Shown here: in pieces, positions 38,301 through 47,399 of the stretch | How positions within the stretch are numbered: the stretch's first letter is position 1 | Layout: each line of letters starts with the position of its first letter | NCBI GenBank assembly: GCA_029962745.1 | Contig: CM057157.1 | Span: 32,159,828 to 32,223,827, forward strand | DNA length: 64,000 bases | Origin: Echinometra lucunter | Lineage: Eukaryota > Echinodermata > Echinoidea > Camarodonta > Echinometridae | Reading direction: 5' to 3' | The notes under the pieces: generated by a model | Seen by the model: only the letters and a program-made list of their open reading frames with translations | The model's database searches: none | What the model was told of the DNA's origin: nothing | Translations under genes and position numbers: made by a program

Positions 38301-41300
38301 ACAAAGTTCCCCTCATGCCGTATGCATCCAAACAGAGCACACTCACGTACGGTAAAATTATGCCTCCTATTACACCGCCCGTATGCGTGAAGGTTGCAGC
38401 CATGCCATACATCTCCCCAAAGTGTTCATAAAGAATCACAGTGGAAGTCTGACGTATTGGCGAGGAGAAAAGACCTGAAAAACAACAACAACAAAGTAAT
38501 TCAAAATTTGAAACAGGCTGTTTCTTCGCAAGTTCTCGGTAAATTCAGCTTGAAGCAGATAGACCTATCTGTGGACGATGCCCGAGTAACGAGAAGCTCT
38601 ACAGTGTGTATCAATAAAAACGTTACACTTTTGAAAAAATTATAAAAACTATATTCCAAAATATTTCGAAGAGTTTTTCATGTTGATAGATGCCCAGTAG
38701 TCTTATCTATCAATACCTATTAACAAAACAAATTTTAATTCATGCTTGACCGAACACTGTTTTTGTTGAGAGTCTGAAAAATTACTTGCTCCAAATCGAA
38801 ATAAGGGGGACAATTAAACCAGCAGTCCAAATAAGTACTCCCATTCAAGATAAGAGTTGCCCGACTGCCTGACAAGTTGACTGACTGATCGATTGTTTGG
38901 GCATTTAATTTGTCAATAATTTGCTCAATCGAATGGCTGTTGATTAAATACCTTATTGACTTGGTGATTGACTGACTGACTGACTGACTGGCTGAATGGT
39001 TGGATGACTGACTGATGCATTAACTGATTGATCTATCAGTTGCGCCTATTAAAAGAGGGACTATTAAACAAGCAGTCCGAATAAGTACTCCTATTCAAAC
39101 AAATTGCTCTTTTGCATAAAATCAAGATAAAGTTTTGATAGTCTAGGAAGCTTGAATCAATTTTCTATCATAATGTTAGTGATTTTACTGCTTTATGCAT
39201 GGGTGAGAACTAATGTGTAAAATTACATCAAGATCTTTAAAGAACACAATTCACAACTAACACATGCCAGTCATTCTGTCAAGAATAAAAGTACCAAATT
39301 AATAACACTTCAGATTATTCAATCAATCAACCAAAAAAATCAATCAACAATCAGCCAATTAATACATCAACCGATGGATCAATCAGTCAATGCATCATGC
39401 AGTCAGTCAATCAAAAAGTCAATCAATAAGGCAATCATTTAATAATAATAATAATAATAATAATACAGGGTATTTATAATGGGCCAATTCCACATGACTT
39501 ATGTGCTCAAGCCGCAAAATCAACTCAATCAACTATTGATTGGTCAAATCATTGACCAATAAAATGTCCAAACAATCGATCAGTCAGCCAACCTGTAAGG
39601 CAGTCGAGCAACTCTGTGGCAAAGAGCAAATTTCTTTGAATGGGAGTACTTGTTTAGACTACTGGTTTTTTATTGTTCCTCTTCTTTTAATTTCGCGCAA
39701 GTCATTTTTCACACTCTGAATGAAAACAGTCAGTGTTCGGCCAAGCGTGAATTAAAATTTGTTTTGTGGGTGCCACTTGTTAGCTCTGTTATTTTTGTTC
39801 TAAAATATTGACCAACACAAAATCTACTACGCAAATTTTCTTTGGGAACTCGAGCATCGCCGCTTCTAGAATCAGCCTGTTGAGCCAAGTGACATATCGG
39901 AGGGGGGGGGGGGGGGCACATGCTATCGGTGGCATAAGCGCAAACACAAAGTTTTAAAAAAAAGATGGGAAAGGGGGAGGAATGATCTTTAAGGAATTAT
40001 GCGCACCATATCTAAAGTTAAAATGAACGAGAAATAAATGTTCTGAGGGTACAAAATAAATGTAAAATAAGAAAGCTCCGTCTCCTTTCTCACTTACATA
40101 ATTATGTTAGGTGTTCTGATCATATTTACCAGAAAAGTATGCACGTAGGCCTACATGCTTTCCTCTATTCGTGCAATTTGCATAATGGGATAATTAAATG
40201 AACAAGGAATTAATCCACAAAGTGCAAATCGTCTGTTCGGAGCCAGACGGGACTTAACGCCCTTCTGGTTCCAAACAGACGAAATGATGGTTTGAATATG
40301 TCTGCACATTCAGGAGCGGCGACAGGGTATTTTGATAGGGAGGGGGCAAGATGACATAAAGGTGAATTTATGTACATTTTAAATGAAAAAATAGGGCTAT
40401 TGTATAGTTGAATGACCCCGCCCTCTCTTTCGCATGCTCTTCTTTCTTCTTCAATTTTGTTCATTTGAAAAGTCATGGCCGAGGGGGGGGGGGGGGGGGG
40501 GGCTGCCCTCCTGTAGCGCCGCCCCGTGTTCATTTACATAATTTTTTCTGCCAAGTAATGAGAGAAGCGTTGGAAGATTACAAACCTGCAAAGAAAAATG
40601 AGCATCCCAAGGAGAATGGTGAATGACTGAAGAAGACTGCCATCAGAGACAGTGCGCCTAAAAATCCGCTGATCGTTGCCAGAAGACGATGACCAAACTT
40701 TGTAGACAAGTAATTACTGATTGGACCTGTAAGATGCAAGTAAGACGGCTAATTTTTATAATGTATTCGGTATTTTGAACTATCTGTAAACAGTGGAGAA
40801 AAAGCAGACTTTGACCTTCATACAGTGGAAAAATAATTATGGTTCTTCGTGTTTATCTTTGGTTAAGAACAATGACCATCCCTTGCCCATATTTTTAAAA
40901 CATTTCGCATACTGGTCCTAAAATTGTCAACGGGAGAATACACGGATATCTGATTAATGTGATCTCGCCCTTTTCACTCTCGTTTAGTTTGCCTCATGGG
41001 GTTAATGGTAATCAAACATTATCTAACTAGTTATGGTTACCAATATAAAATTCAAACAGTTTGGTGAAAATTATTTCTGGGACAGAAAGTGGTGTTTCTC
41101 CAAGGCCTTTTCCCGGATCTGTCCTGTTTGCAATAAATACAGTTTGCTTAATCATGGATTGGTATCTTGGGGACGTGGCATGAACTATGATATATGGAGA
41201 ACCAAACAATTCTAGGTGACTTTGAAACGAGGTGTTCATCTTACCAATACAAATTTCCGGATGATCCTTTGATCAGCAGGACTCACGATTACACGGTCAC

Positions 41301-42045
41301 ATTATTGATTCATCAATTAATCCATTCACTGTTTATCATTTTAAAACTTAACTTTCTTGTTTATATGATTTCTTCTTCTTTTTTTTAAATGCACTAATCT
41401 GCTTCTCTGATTCTCCTTTTCTCATCCAGTACAAAGTGCTTAAAGATATGAAGATTGTGTTTCCCTTTGAAAGTCTGCTTACTTTCAATTTTCGAGTTTT
41501 TCGAATATTCGAATCACTGAATACGTCGTTTTGAAAGGAAATACACACCCTGAACTGAATTGCTAAATCGCCATTTAAAAGGGTGTAGGATTGACTACAG
41601 GTAGATTAGCACTTTGAACATGCTGGATCCAGTATCATCGAAGTGTTAGTCTACCATTTTGAAAATGTAGTCACTCCTCCACCCTTTTAAATTATGATTT
41701 AACATCTCACTTTTAGCATGTTTAGTGCATCATCGACTCTAAAATGAGAGTATCAACAAGTTTGTAAACGTCTGCTAGGGTTATCTTTTATCACCTGTTA
41801 AATACCATTTAAATCTATACAACGTGAAAACGGAGATTTGAATGCTTACTAGCTAAATAGATTAAACTGATTTGCAATGAGACTAGGAACCCAGCCATAG
41901 CGTAGTTGAGTTCTAGCTGGAAGACCATGGCCGGTATCAAGACCGACAAAGCCTTTGTCAGGCCAGGTTGAAGCAGGTGTACCATAAACTTTGCCAAAAC
42001 AACTATATAACGCCATCTATCGATTATTTCAGAATCCTCAGGCAT
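29219..42045 (-). CDS. SLC16-like monocarboxylate transporter family protein, four coding exons, 459 aa
   Basis: This is a spliced gene read on the minus strand: join(42045..41850, 40726..40586, 38474..37572, 29358..29219). The pieces total 1380 nt, or 459 codons plus TGA. Each intron has GT/AG ends and is phase 1 (split codons AGT, GGT, GGT), and the frame stays open throughout. The product is a polytopic membrane protein with about 12 hydrophobic helices: roughly six before and six after a basic, hydrophilic central loop at residues 188-255. Family features are the TM3-4 'KFGHR' region, the 'LYEHFGEMYGMA' and 'YGMRGTLL' stretches before the central loop, and 'GGFVGR' with Arg319 in the predicted eighth helix. 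Known SLC16 members move monocarboxylates, thyroid hormones or aromatic amino acids across the plasma membrane, but the substrate here cannot be told. The conserved TM1 motif is degenerate (Asp9-Arg-Trp-Arg-Tyr). A close MFS relative outside SLC16 is the main alternative. Confidence 0.87.
30360..30500. repeat. Foldback repeat with CAAATCGATCGCAACT arms
   Basis: CAAATCGATCGCAACTATGA (30401 on) and its inverse ending AGTTGCGATCGATTTG (30486) form 34-bp arms with one mismatch around an 18-bp loop. The flanks GGGCCCCGTCTT and GATGGCCCTGAT suggest a slightly longer inverted structure. It lies in transporter intron 3. Confidence 0.78.
30850..32150 (+). repeat. Long dispersed repeat, copy A (uninterrupted)
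   Basis: Shares ordered blocks, inverted, with 54540-57640: CACCGCTGGTAGCATGGTAG, GTTATGAATGGCGTACGGGC, TTTTCGCGATGGGGCC, GCAACTCGGAAACGCTGC, CTACGAGGGAGCGTAGCGAC, and CTTACGAGGGAGCCCCACTG. No reading frame is conserved between the copies and no protein motif is visible. It lies in transporter intron 3. What class of element it is remains open. Confidence 0.75.
32151..34630. other. Repeat-rich intronic DNA, no gene recognised
   Basis: It contains a (GGTT)n run before TTTATTC at about 32241-32266, which on the minus strand resembles a retroelement tail. There are several G/C tracts (about 32199, 32440, 32461, 32695, 33469, 34051), an AG-rich patch at 33055-33118, and repeated TTGTTATATTCTG phrases at 33285-33375. 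It falls inside transporter intron 3. Confidence 0.5.
34640..36060 (+). repeat. Tandem modules punctuated by GAGCGAAGCGAGCG
   Basis: Modules of about 140-200 bp each carry a purine-rich GAGCGAGCGAAGCGAGC-like block (34664, 34860, 35050, 35198, 35336; a looser one at 36032). Between blocks, related phrases recur in order: GGAAAACACACTCTTTTGACG, AAAATACAC.ATAGGCCTA (loosely), CACCTCGCTGCCAAAT, CACCTGGCTGGT and ACCATTCTGTTTCTA. The order is kept while the sequence is diverged, which indicates an old higher-order tandem array. Confidence 0.68.
36784..37357. mobile_element. Foldback/MITE-like element, GGGTGTCCCAG family, copy 1
   Basis: The ends are inverted: TATAACGGGTGTCCTAGAAA at 36784 and TCTGGGACACCCGGTATA at 37357. 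The arms extend over 150 bp, with AGAATGATACCAAGATC... on the left and GATCTTGGTATCATTCT on the right, and an inner hairpin GGCCTTTCATA/TATGAAAGGCC. TA at both ends fits a mariner-type target. No transposase is present. The copy lies in transporter intron 3 and has a C15/A17 tract inside it. Confidence 0.82.
37572..38474 (-). CDS. SLC16-like gene, coding exon 3 (TM4-TM11 and central loop)
   Basis: This is the largest coding exon (903 bp). Its acceptor is TTTTTCAG at 38475 and its donor GTAGGTAG at 37571. It encodes residues 114-413. The lysine/arginine-rich stretch RPPRRYKRTKKKRKPQK (about 189-204) starts the hydrophilic loop that separates the two six-helix halves. The Arg of GGFVGR (Arg319) sits where SLC16 proteins keep a substrate-linked arginine in TM8. 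That positional assignment is an inference from family knowledge, not an alignment. Confidence 0.9.
38601..39770. mobile_element. Large foldback element with TGACTGAC-type repeats, copy 1 (right end missing)
   Basis: It starts TACAGTGTGTATCAATAAAA in transporter intron 2, only about 125 bp from exon 3. Inverted halves share AACACTG...TTTTTGTT, CTTGCTCCAAATCGAA-like, AGTCCAAATAAGTACTCCCAT-like and GACTGACTGACTGACTGG-type runs. The right half ends at GAATTAAAATTTGTTTTGTG (about 39764) without the terminal 120 bp seen in the 51782-53290 copy. An (AAT)n run at 39439-39464 lies inside. Confidence 0.75.
39775..40585. other. Transporter intron 2, remainder
   Basis: No gene is seen. G tracts occur near 39902-39916 and 40484-40502. 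The second is followed by CTGTAGCGCCGCCCC, the same G-tract/GCGCC context as at 62830 and 32480. Confidence 0.5.
40586..40726 (-). CDS. SLC16-like gene, coding exon 2 (TM3 to start of TM4)
   Basis: This 141-bp exon sits between acceptor ...CATCTTACAG and donor GTTTGTAATC. It encodes residues 66-112 plus the first base of codon 113, beginning PISNYLSTKFGHR. The 'P-I-S...L...FG-H-R' pattern matches the TM2-TM3 loop seen in SLC16 proteins, where it usually reads GPI..., with serine here in place of the usual glycine. The exon is too short to stand out as an open frame and was found by matching splice phase and family pattern. Confidence 0.82.
41850..42045 (-). CDS. SLC16-like gene, coding exon 1 (start codon, TM1-TM2)
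   Basis: It encodes residues 1-65 plus the first base of codon 66. It starts at ATG 42045 in the context GAAAATGCC. Six bases upstream is a strong acceptor (pyrimidine tract ending TTTATTTCAG, AG at 42053-42052), so at least one untranslated 5' exon probably lies further upstream. The donor GTAAGC follows at 41849. An acidic N-terminus (MPEDSE) is followed by Asp-Arg-Trp-Arg-Tyr, where SLC16 proteins usually carry a D/E-G-G/S-W/F-G/A-W motif at the start of TM1, and then by two hydrophobic spans. Confidence 0.82.
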
Positions 42046-42051
42046 TTTCGA

Positions 42052-43533
42052 CTGAAATAAAAAGAGAGAAAGAATGTTTTTAAAGTTGATATAAGAAAGC
42101 GATCACAAATATTGAGATAATTACATCAATGGAAAGCTATCAACCCCCAAAATAACATTGAGTGGTGTTCAACCACAAAACAAGTTCAGAATGGTGAATT
42201 TAAGCGACTAAACTTCAACAAAATCTCGAAGTCAGAAACGCCGGGTCGCACACAGAAACCAAGGGCCTCAATGGTGACGTCACGAAAGGGGATTGCATGC
42301 GCCGGTGGAAGTAGTGACAATGCTGTGCCTATGTAAAAGTGCCTTCTTATGACGAGCTTAGATTGTCATTGTAAATTCGTAAATGGGATAATGTGAAAGA
42401 CTTTATGTTTTTATTTGAATGAAGAAACACAAAACAACATATTCAGTAGCTGATTTTTTTCATATGGTCACCGTTTCCTTTTTGTAGAGTTTTAAGGCGT
42501 GTTTACTGTCTCGGAAAACAAGGTGCAATCACCATCGAACCTACACGTACGAATAGTAAATGTTAGATGGGTTTCGTTGGTCTGCAGGATCAATTATGTG
42601 AATCAGTAATTCCTAGAACTATGATCATACTTATCATTCATATGTGTGACTGCCTCAAAAGGATGCAGTAAGCCTAAAAAACAGCAAAACATTCCAAAAT
42701 ATATATCAAACTTGATACAGAGATCTCCAGCTGACGACGTCGTTGTTGAACGATATTCATCCGCGAGTGATTCGACTCCTGCCTGGACGTTTTTTGCAGA
42801 GAGCGGATTCTCGGCTGGGAGACCAGCCGGCTACACCCGGCGGTGGCTTGATAGATATTGCGCTGGCTTATGCAAGCCACCAACCAAAGCTCGCTGGGAA
42901 CACACACTTACTATATGCAACACAATAGTTTAATCACTTTTTTCCCCATACTGTTTTATTCTGATTTCATGAACAAAAATATATAACATTTCAATTTAAC
43001 ATTTCAAATCACATAATATAATATTTTACATTTCATATTTTGACTTTTCATTAACTTAATATAAGCATGAATTATATATAACTTAAAAGAGAGACAATAA
43101 AATCAGTTATAAAAATGTTGAAGCACCACTCCTCCCCCCCCCCCCCCCCCCCACAACAAAAAAAGTCTTCCCTTGTACATTTTGTGGAGGGCGATATACA
43201 CATGTCGTGTCTTTAAAAAGACAAAAAAAAAATCTACAAGAAAAGAAAAAAGGAGACCCGAATCCAATACAAACTAATAAACAAATAGATATATTGAAAC
43301 TTAGGATCCCCTAAAAAAACAACATACCAATATGCATAATAAAACACTTTTCCTTTCATGTATCAAATATTTACTCATTCATATATGAAATATAAACTAT
43401 TTGAGATTACGTAGCTTACAGTCATCAAATCAACCAAATAAAAATAAATAGATGAGAACCCCCCCCCCCCCAAAGTATCACCCATCCCAAAAGAAAACAT
43501 CATTATCCCTCCCCCCCCAAAAAAAACAAAAAC

Positions 43534-43571
<38 letters not shown>

Positions 43572-43599
43572 AACACCTACACAGTCACTCTCTCCCAAA
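42052..43599. other. Upstream flank of the transporter coding region
   Basis: This should hold the untranslated first exon and promoter of the SLC16-like gene. A consensus CRE word TGACGTCA is at 42275-42282, about 230 bp upstream of the start codon, but no TATA box or transcription start can be fixed. At about 42740-42790 a plus-strand stretch has a weak B-box-like GTGATTCGACTCC. A C tract (43133-43152) and CA tract (43527-43571) follow. Confidence 0.35.
43527..43571. repeat. (CA)n microsatellite with CGCGCG interruption
   Basis: ACACACACGCGCGCGCACACAC-type run just 3' of the L1/Tx1-like ORF2 fragment. Confidence 0.9.
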
Positions 43600-44262
43600 T
43601 CACACCTGGATATCGCCCTCAGTCCTGCCATTTCGGTACATTCTCTCCCATTTTAACAAATGCTTGTCTAACTTGTTCTTTTTAATAGCTATTGCTTTTT
43701 CGTCATTTCGATATTCTACGACTCTCTGAATACTTTCTTCTTGAGTAGGAACTCTACCTTCTGACCTTGACCTAAAAATGATATATTTCATTAAAAAGAT
43801 TATCGTATTACAAAATTTCACTTCAAGGTCGGATCCATTAATTCCCACATGTATATCTTTCCACTCTGCATTTTGAAGCTTTACCAAACTAAGTTTTTCA
43901 ATAACTCTCTGCCATAAAGCTTTAACATCCTTACAGAGCCAAAATAAATGTTCATAAGATTCCGGGTTATGTTTACAGAATGTACAGTTATTAGTATCTA
44001 TAAAACCAAATTTGAACAAATGTTCGTTGGTGTATATTGCACCATGAAGGAATTTATATTGAAATTCTCTTACTTTTGGTAGGATTATTGTGATTCTAGG
44101 TCTTATAAATATTCCTGAGATTTCTTTTTTTGAGATATCAAAATTATTGTGGCCATCTCTTACTTGTAAAGTATAGAGATGTTGTAAATTTATTACAAAA
44201 TTTTCATAAACCTTTCTAGAAGGTACATCTTTCAGTAAAATTATTTTTCCAAACATCTTCAA
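43600..44262 (-). pseudogene. L1/Tx1-like ORF2, C-terminal fragment with zinc-cluster motif
   Basis: This 220-codon frame resembles the region after the reverse transcriptase in L1/Tx1 elements. Landmarks are 'FQYKFLHGAIYTNE', then 'CTFCKHNPESYEHLFWLC' (C-x2-C-x8-H-x4-C), then 'LWQRV' and a basic tail (KKNKLDKHLLKWERMYRNGR). The frame stays open upstream of ATG 44262 to about 44310 (ATEEDDVHNYNISLK), so the ATG is only the first methionine of a fragment. The upstream segment at 44310-44470 is Ala/Pro/Ser-rich and may come from an ORF1 tail; if so, the missing ORF2 was removed by a single deletion. Confidence 0.68.
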
Positions 44263-44310
44263 AGAGATATTGTAATTGTGTACGTCATCTTCCTCAGTGG
44301 CTGGCCCCGC

Positions 44311-45061
44311 AGCTCCCTCGGTGATTCTCGCTGAGGCTACCGCTGTAGCTCCTTCACCCTGGCACCTTCACTAAAACTCACTCTGGCTGCTGTGACTGGC
44401 GCTGTGACTCCCGCATTGGTTGCCGGAGTAGATCTTGGATTCGCTGTCGGGAACCTCGTTGCCGATAGCTTAATTCTAGCCCCTTCTCCTTCTCCTAGTT
44501 AGACCAGCTGCTGGTCGTTTTAAACCAACTGTCACTAATTCCCGAGCATGCGTGCGAGCGCGCTGATATGGTATCCCCACGAATTCACCTTCCCCGAAAA
44601 AAAGTGTTCGCACTCCCGGACAAAATGCTTCCTGTTGGTTAGGCGGCATGTACACGTTATTGATAAAGAGCTTTGCTGGGTCAGCCCGTGAGAAAAATAA
44701 TCTTTTCCAAAGTCTCAAATTACATATAAATCACATTTGAAAGAAATTCAAACCAGTAATAGGGGAGCTATAATCGATCTTAAAATCCCTGTTTTTACGT
44801 GTTATCCCTATGGCAGGTGACTCTGTCAAAAAGCAGGCCTGATTCTGAAGATTTACAGTGCCATTTATTGAAAATGAAGTTTTATGAAATGTTCTTTTAA
44901 GTATCCATTCTTCTGTTCGTGCAAAAATCAGACTTTAAAAACAAAGTTTTAGATATGAAATATCAAGAATAGATTAGACATCTTTTCACACGTTATACCA
45001 ATGGCGGACGCAATTTTCCGAGTCCATGTTTTAACACAGCATTTACCCTTGCCAAAACGTA
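44311..45061. other. Uncertain DNA between the ORF1 and ORF2 remnants
   Basis: The minus frame 44718-44476 holds a possible ORF1-derived piece (DPAKLFINNVYMPPNQQ) and ends in an arginine-rich tail. The stretch 44719-45061 has many stops in all frames and matches nothing I recognise. It may be a small insertion or decayed 3' ORF1 sequence. Confidence 0.3.
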
Positions 45062-45370
45062 CTACGGAAGTAGGCGACAGTAATTTGTCTTGTAATCCAA
45101 TGTCTTTGCTAATAGTTTGTCCGTGTATTTGACAAAGCGTGCTTTAATAGCTCGTGGTCTCCCTCTTGCTGCATTGGCGCTCCCAGACAGACGGTGAACT
45201 CGCTGATATTCAAACTTATCTGCAAGCTCGGTTGGGATTTTAAGTTTCTCCACATGTAGGTCTCGGAGAGTCTGCTTAACGTCTTCGTTTGGCACTTCTG
45301 GAATCCCGTTGTAAATCAAGTTCTCCCTTGCAGCATAGGTGCTCAGCTTGTCTATTTCCTCCTGCAGCAA
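45062..45370 (-). pseudogene. L1/Tx1-like ORF1, RNA-binding (transposase-22-like) part
   Basis: This frame begins LLQEEIDKLSTYAARENLI and continues with 'YNGIPEV', 'EYQRVHRLSG' and 'RPRAIKARFVKYTDK'. The order 'ARENL-I-x-G-I-P-E ... RVHRLG ... R-x-I-x-ARF' is the signature of the LINE ORF1 RRM region that coats element RNA. It continues the coiled coil of the piece starting at 49241 once the nested LINE is removed. Beyond 45062 the sequence no longer resembles an ORF1 C-terminal domain, so it is truncated or decayed. A frame at 44718-44476 may be a further shred of this element. Confidence 0.72.
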
Positions 45371-45512
45371 CTTTAATAGTAGATATTTCTATAGCGCCTT
45401 TTCCACAAGATACAAAGCGCTTTGAGATGTCATCCCTGGTCAGCATAGGAGATAAAATATATACAAATTACCAGGCAGTGACAGTGTCAGTCAAAGTCCA
45501 ATCATGAGGACA

Positions 45513-47399
45513 TTAAAATAGATAAGTCTTCAAATTTCGTTTGAATTGATCCAATGTTGGTGACGATTTCAGAAGAGGGGGGAGCTTATTCCACAGCCTG
45601 GGTGCAGTAGAGGAGAAAGCTGCATCGCCAGCTAATTTGTAGGTGCGTGGTAGAGTAAAAGTCACTGACGATGAAAGACGAGTGCGCCTAGAATGTGAAT
45701 GTCTTACGAGGCATTCCTTGACATACCCTGGTGCTCTGCCATTAACTACTTTGTAAACCAGTAGTAGAAGCTTGAAGGATATTCTCTCCTTGACTCGCAG
45801 CCAGTGAAGTTGACGTATGAGAGGAGTGGTATGACAACGTAAGCGAACATGGTACACAAGTCTAGATGCAGCATTCTGTACTCTCTGCAGTTGATCCAAA
45901 TCAGCTTGACTAATTCCACCAAGAAGAGCGTTACAATAGTCCAGTCTAGATAACACTAAAGCACGGACAGCTGTGTGACAAGTTGGAGTATCAATGAATT
46001 TCCTGACCCTCCACAGATTTCTGATGTAATAGTTAGCTGATTTGCAGATCTGTGAAACGTGAGTGCTCATTGTTGCATCAGCAGAGAAGGCAACCCCCAG
46101 ATTGCGCACATGTTTAGAAGGAGAGATGAGTGTTGTGCCAACTGCGAATTTGATGTCGCGTATGTGCCGAAGATGACGTTGGGAGGCAAGAACAAGAAAC
46201 TCGGTTTTTTCTTCATTGAGTTTTAGCTTGTTCACAGTCATCCATTCCTGTACCTTTCCCACACATCTGGACAGTGCTCTAAGAGTGAGTTCCACACTAG
46301 AAGAGTCACTTGGGTCAAACTCAAGATAGATTTGCACATCATCAGCATACATATGATACTTCACATTCTCAGCACGGAGAAGATTTCCTAGAGGACTGAT
46401 GTACATGGTGAACCATAAGGGTCCGATGACTGATCCCTGTGGAATTCCAACATGTGAAGTAACCGCCCTAGACAGATGACCAGACACGCTGACATGACTC
46501 CTACGGTTTGTAAGGTAAGAAGCCATCCATTCAAGAGCTGAACCTTTAATTCCAAAGGTATTGTGCAAGCGATCAAGCAAAATCTGATGATCGATTGTAT
46601 CGAAAGCAGCTGACAGGTCAAGCATTACCAGCATCACCCCTTTCTGTTTGTCAATGCTGCGGAGGACATCATCCTGAACTTTGAGGAGGGCTGTCTCACA
46701 GCTATGGTCACTCTTATACGCAGACTGTAAGGACTCAGAGAGATGATGATCATCCATGTACTGAACGAGCTGAGATGTTACCACACGTTCAATAATCTTG
46801 GATCTGAGCTCAATATTGGAGACTGGTCTGTAATTCTTGAGAATGTCTTTGTCACATGATGATTTCTTTATCACTGGAATCACAATGGCTTGCTTTAGTG
46901 AGTCTGGGAAAGATCCTGTTGATAGAGAAACATTCACCAAAGCAGTGAGTGAAGGAGCAAGAACATGAAGATGTTTCTTCAGCAGCCATGTAGGCAAAGG
47001 ATCAAGACTACAAGTCTTAGATGGGCTCTTCATGATTGTCTGAATAATCTCAGTAGTAGTAACCTCACGAAATTCAAATTCATGCTGAGTTTGCTGATCT
47101 GCATACATGGGATTTAAGTTCACGTTCAAGTTGCTACACTGCTTACTAAGGTCTCGGCTAATGTCACTGACCTTATCGGTAAAGAAAGATGCAAACTGGT
47201 TACTCAAGTCAACTGGTGAATCATGAGCAGGTAGAACAATGTCTTTGCGGTTGAGAAGAGAATTGATTGTTCCAAATGCATTCTTTGGAGTGCAGTTTGA
47301 GAGTCTTTCCTTGAAGAATTCAGATTTAGCAGCAAGGAGAGTTCTCTTAACTCTATCCTTAGATTCATAGTAAGATTGAAAGTTTTGAATTTCCTCCAT
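45513..47399 (-). CDS. LINE reverse transcriptase domain (C-terminal half of the polyprotein)
   Basis: The frame is open for 628 codons. Reverse-transcriptase motifs are intact: 'YRPVSNIE', motif A 'VMLDLSAAFDTIDHQILL' (catalytic Asp), motif B 'GIPQGSVIGPLWFTMY', motif C 'YHMYADDVQIYL' (catalytic Asp pair) and 'KLNEEKTEFLVL'. The C-terminus 'APRLWNKLPPLL...FKRNLKTYLF' is typical of CR1/L2-type elements, which lack RNase H. The ATG at 47399 is probably not the natural start, because this sequence continues the endonuclease polyprotein through a one-base shift. Both the nuclease and polymerase active sites look usable. Confidence 0.9.
   Translation of the reverse strand: MEEIQNFQSYYESKDRVKRTLLAAKSEFFKERLSNCTPKNAFGTINSLLNRKDIVLPAHDSPVDLSNQFASFFTDKVSDISRDLSKQCSNLNVNLNPMYADQQTQHEFEFREVTTTEIIQTIMKSPSKTCSLDPLPTWLLKKHLHVLAPSLTALVNVSLSTGSFPDSLKQAIVIPVIKKSSCDKDILKNYRPVSNIELRSKIIERVVTSQLVQYMDDHHLSESLQSAYKSDHSCETALLKVQDDVLRSIDKQKGVMLVMLDLSAAFDTIDHQILLDRLHNTFGIKGSALEWMASYLTNRRSHVSVSGHLSRAVTSHVGIPQGSVIGPLWFTMYISPLGNLLRAENVKYHMYADDVQIYLEFDPSDSSSVELTLRALSRCVGKVQEWMTVNKLKLNEEKTEFLVLASQRHLRHIRDIKFAVGTTLISPSKHVRNLGVAFSADATMSTHVSQICKSANYYIRNLWRVRKFIDTPTCHTAVRALVLSRLDYCNALLGGISQADLDQLQRVQNAASRLVYHVRLRCHTTPLIRQLHWLRVKERISFKLLLLVYKVVNGRAPGYVKECLVRHSHSRRTRLSSSVTFTLPRTYKLAGDAAFSSTAPRLWNKLPPLLKSSPTLDQFKRNLKTYLF

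Noticed and set aside
42646..42933. 95-codon plus-strand frame, Arg/Trp-rich
   Set aside because: No homology recognised; part of it overlaps a weak tRNA-like B box (GTGATTCGACTCC), so it is more likely repeat-derived, and that call is also too weak to annotate.
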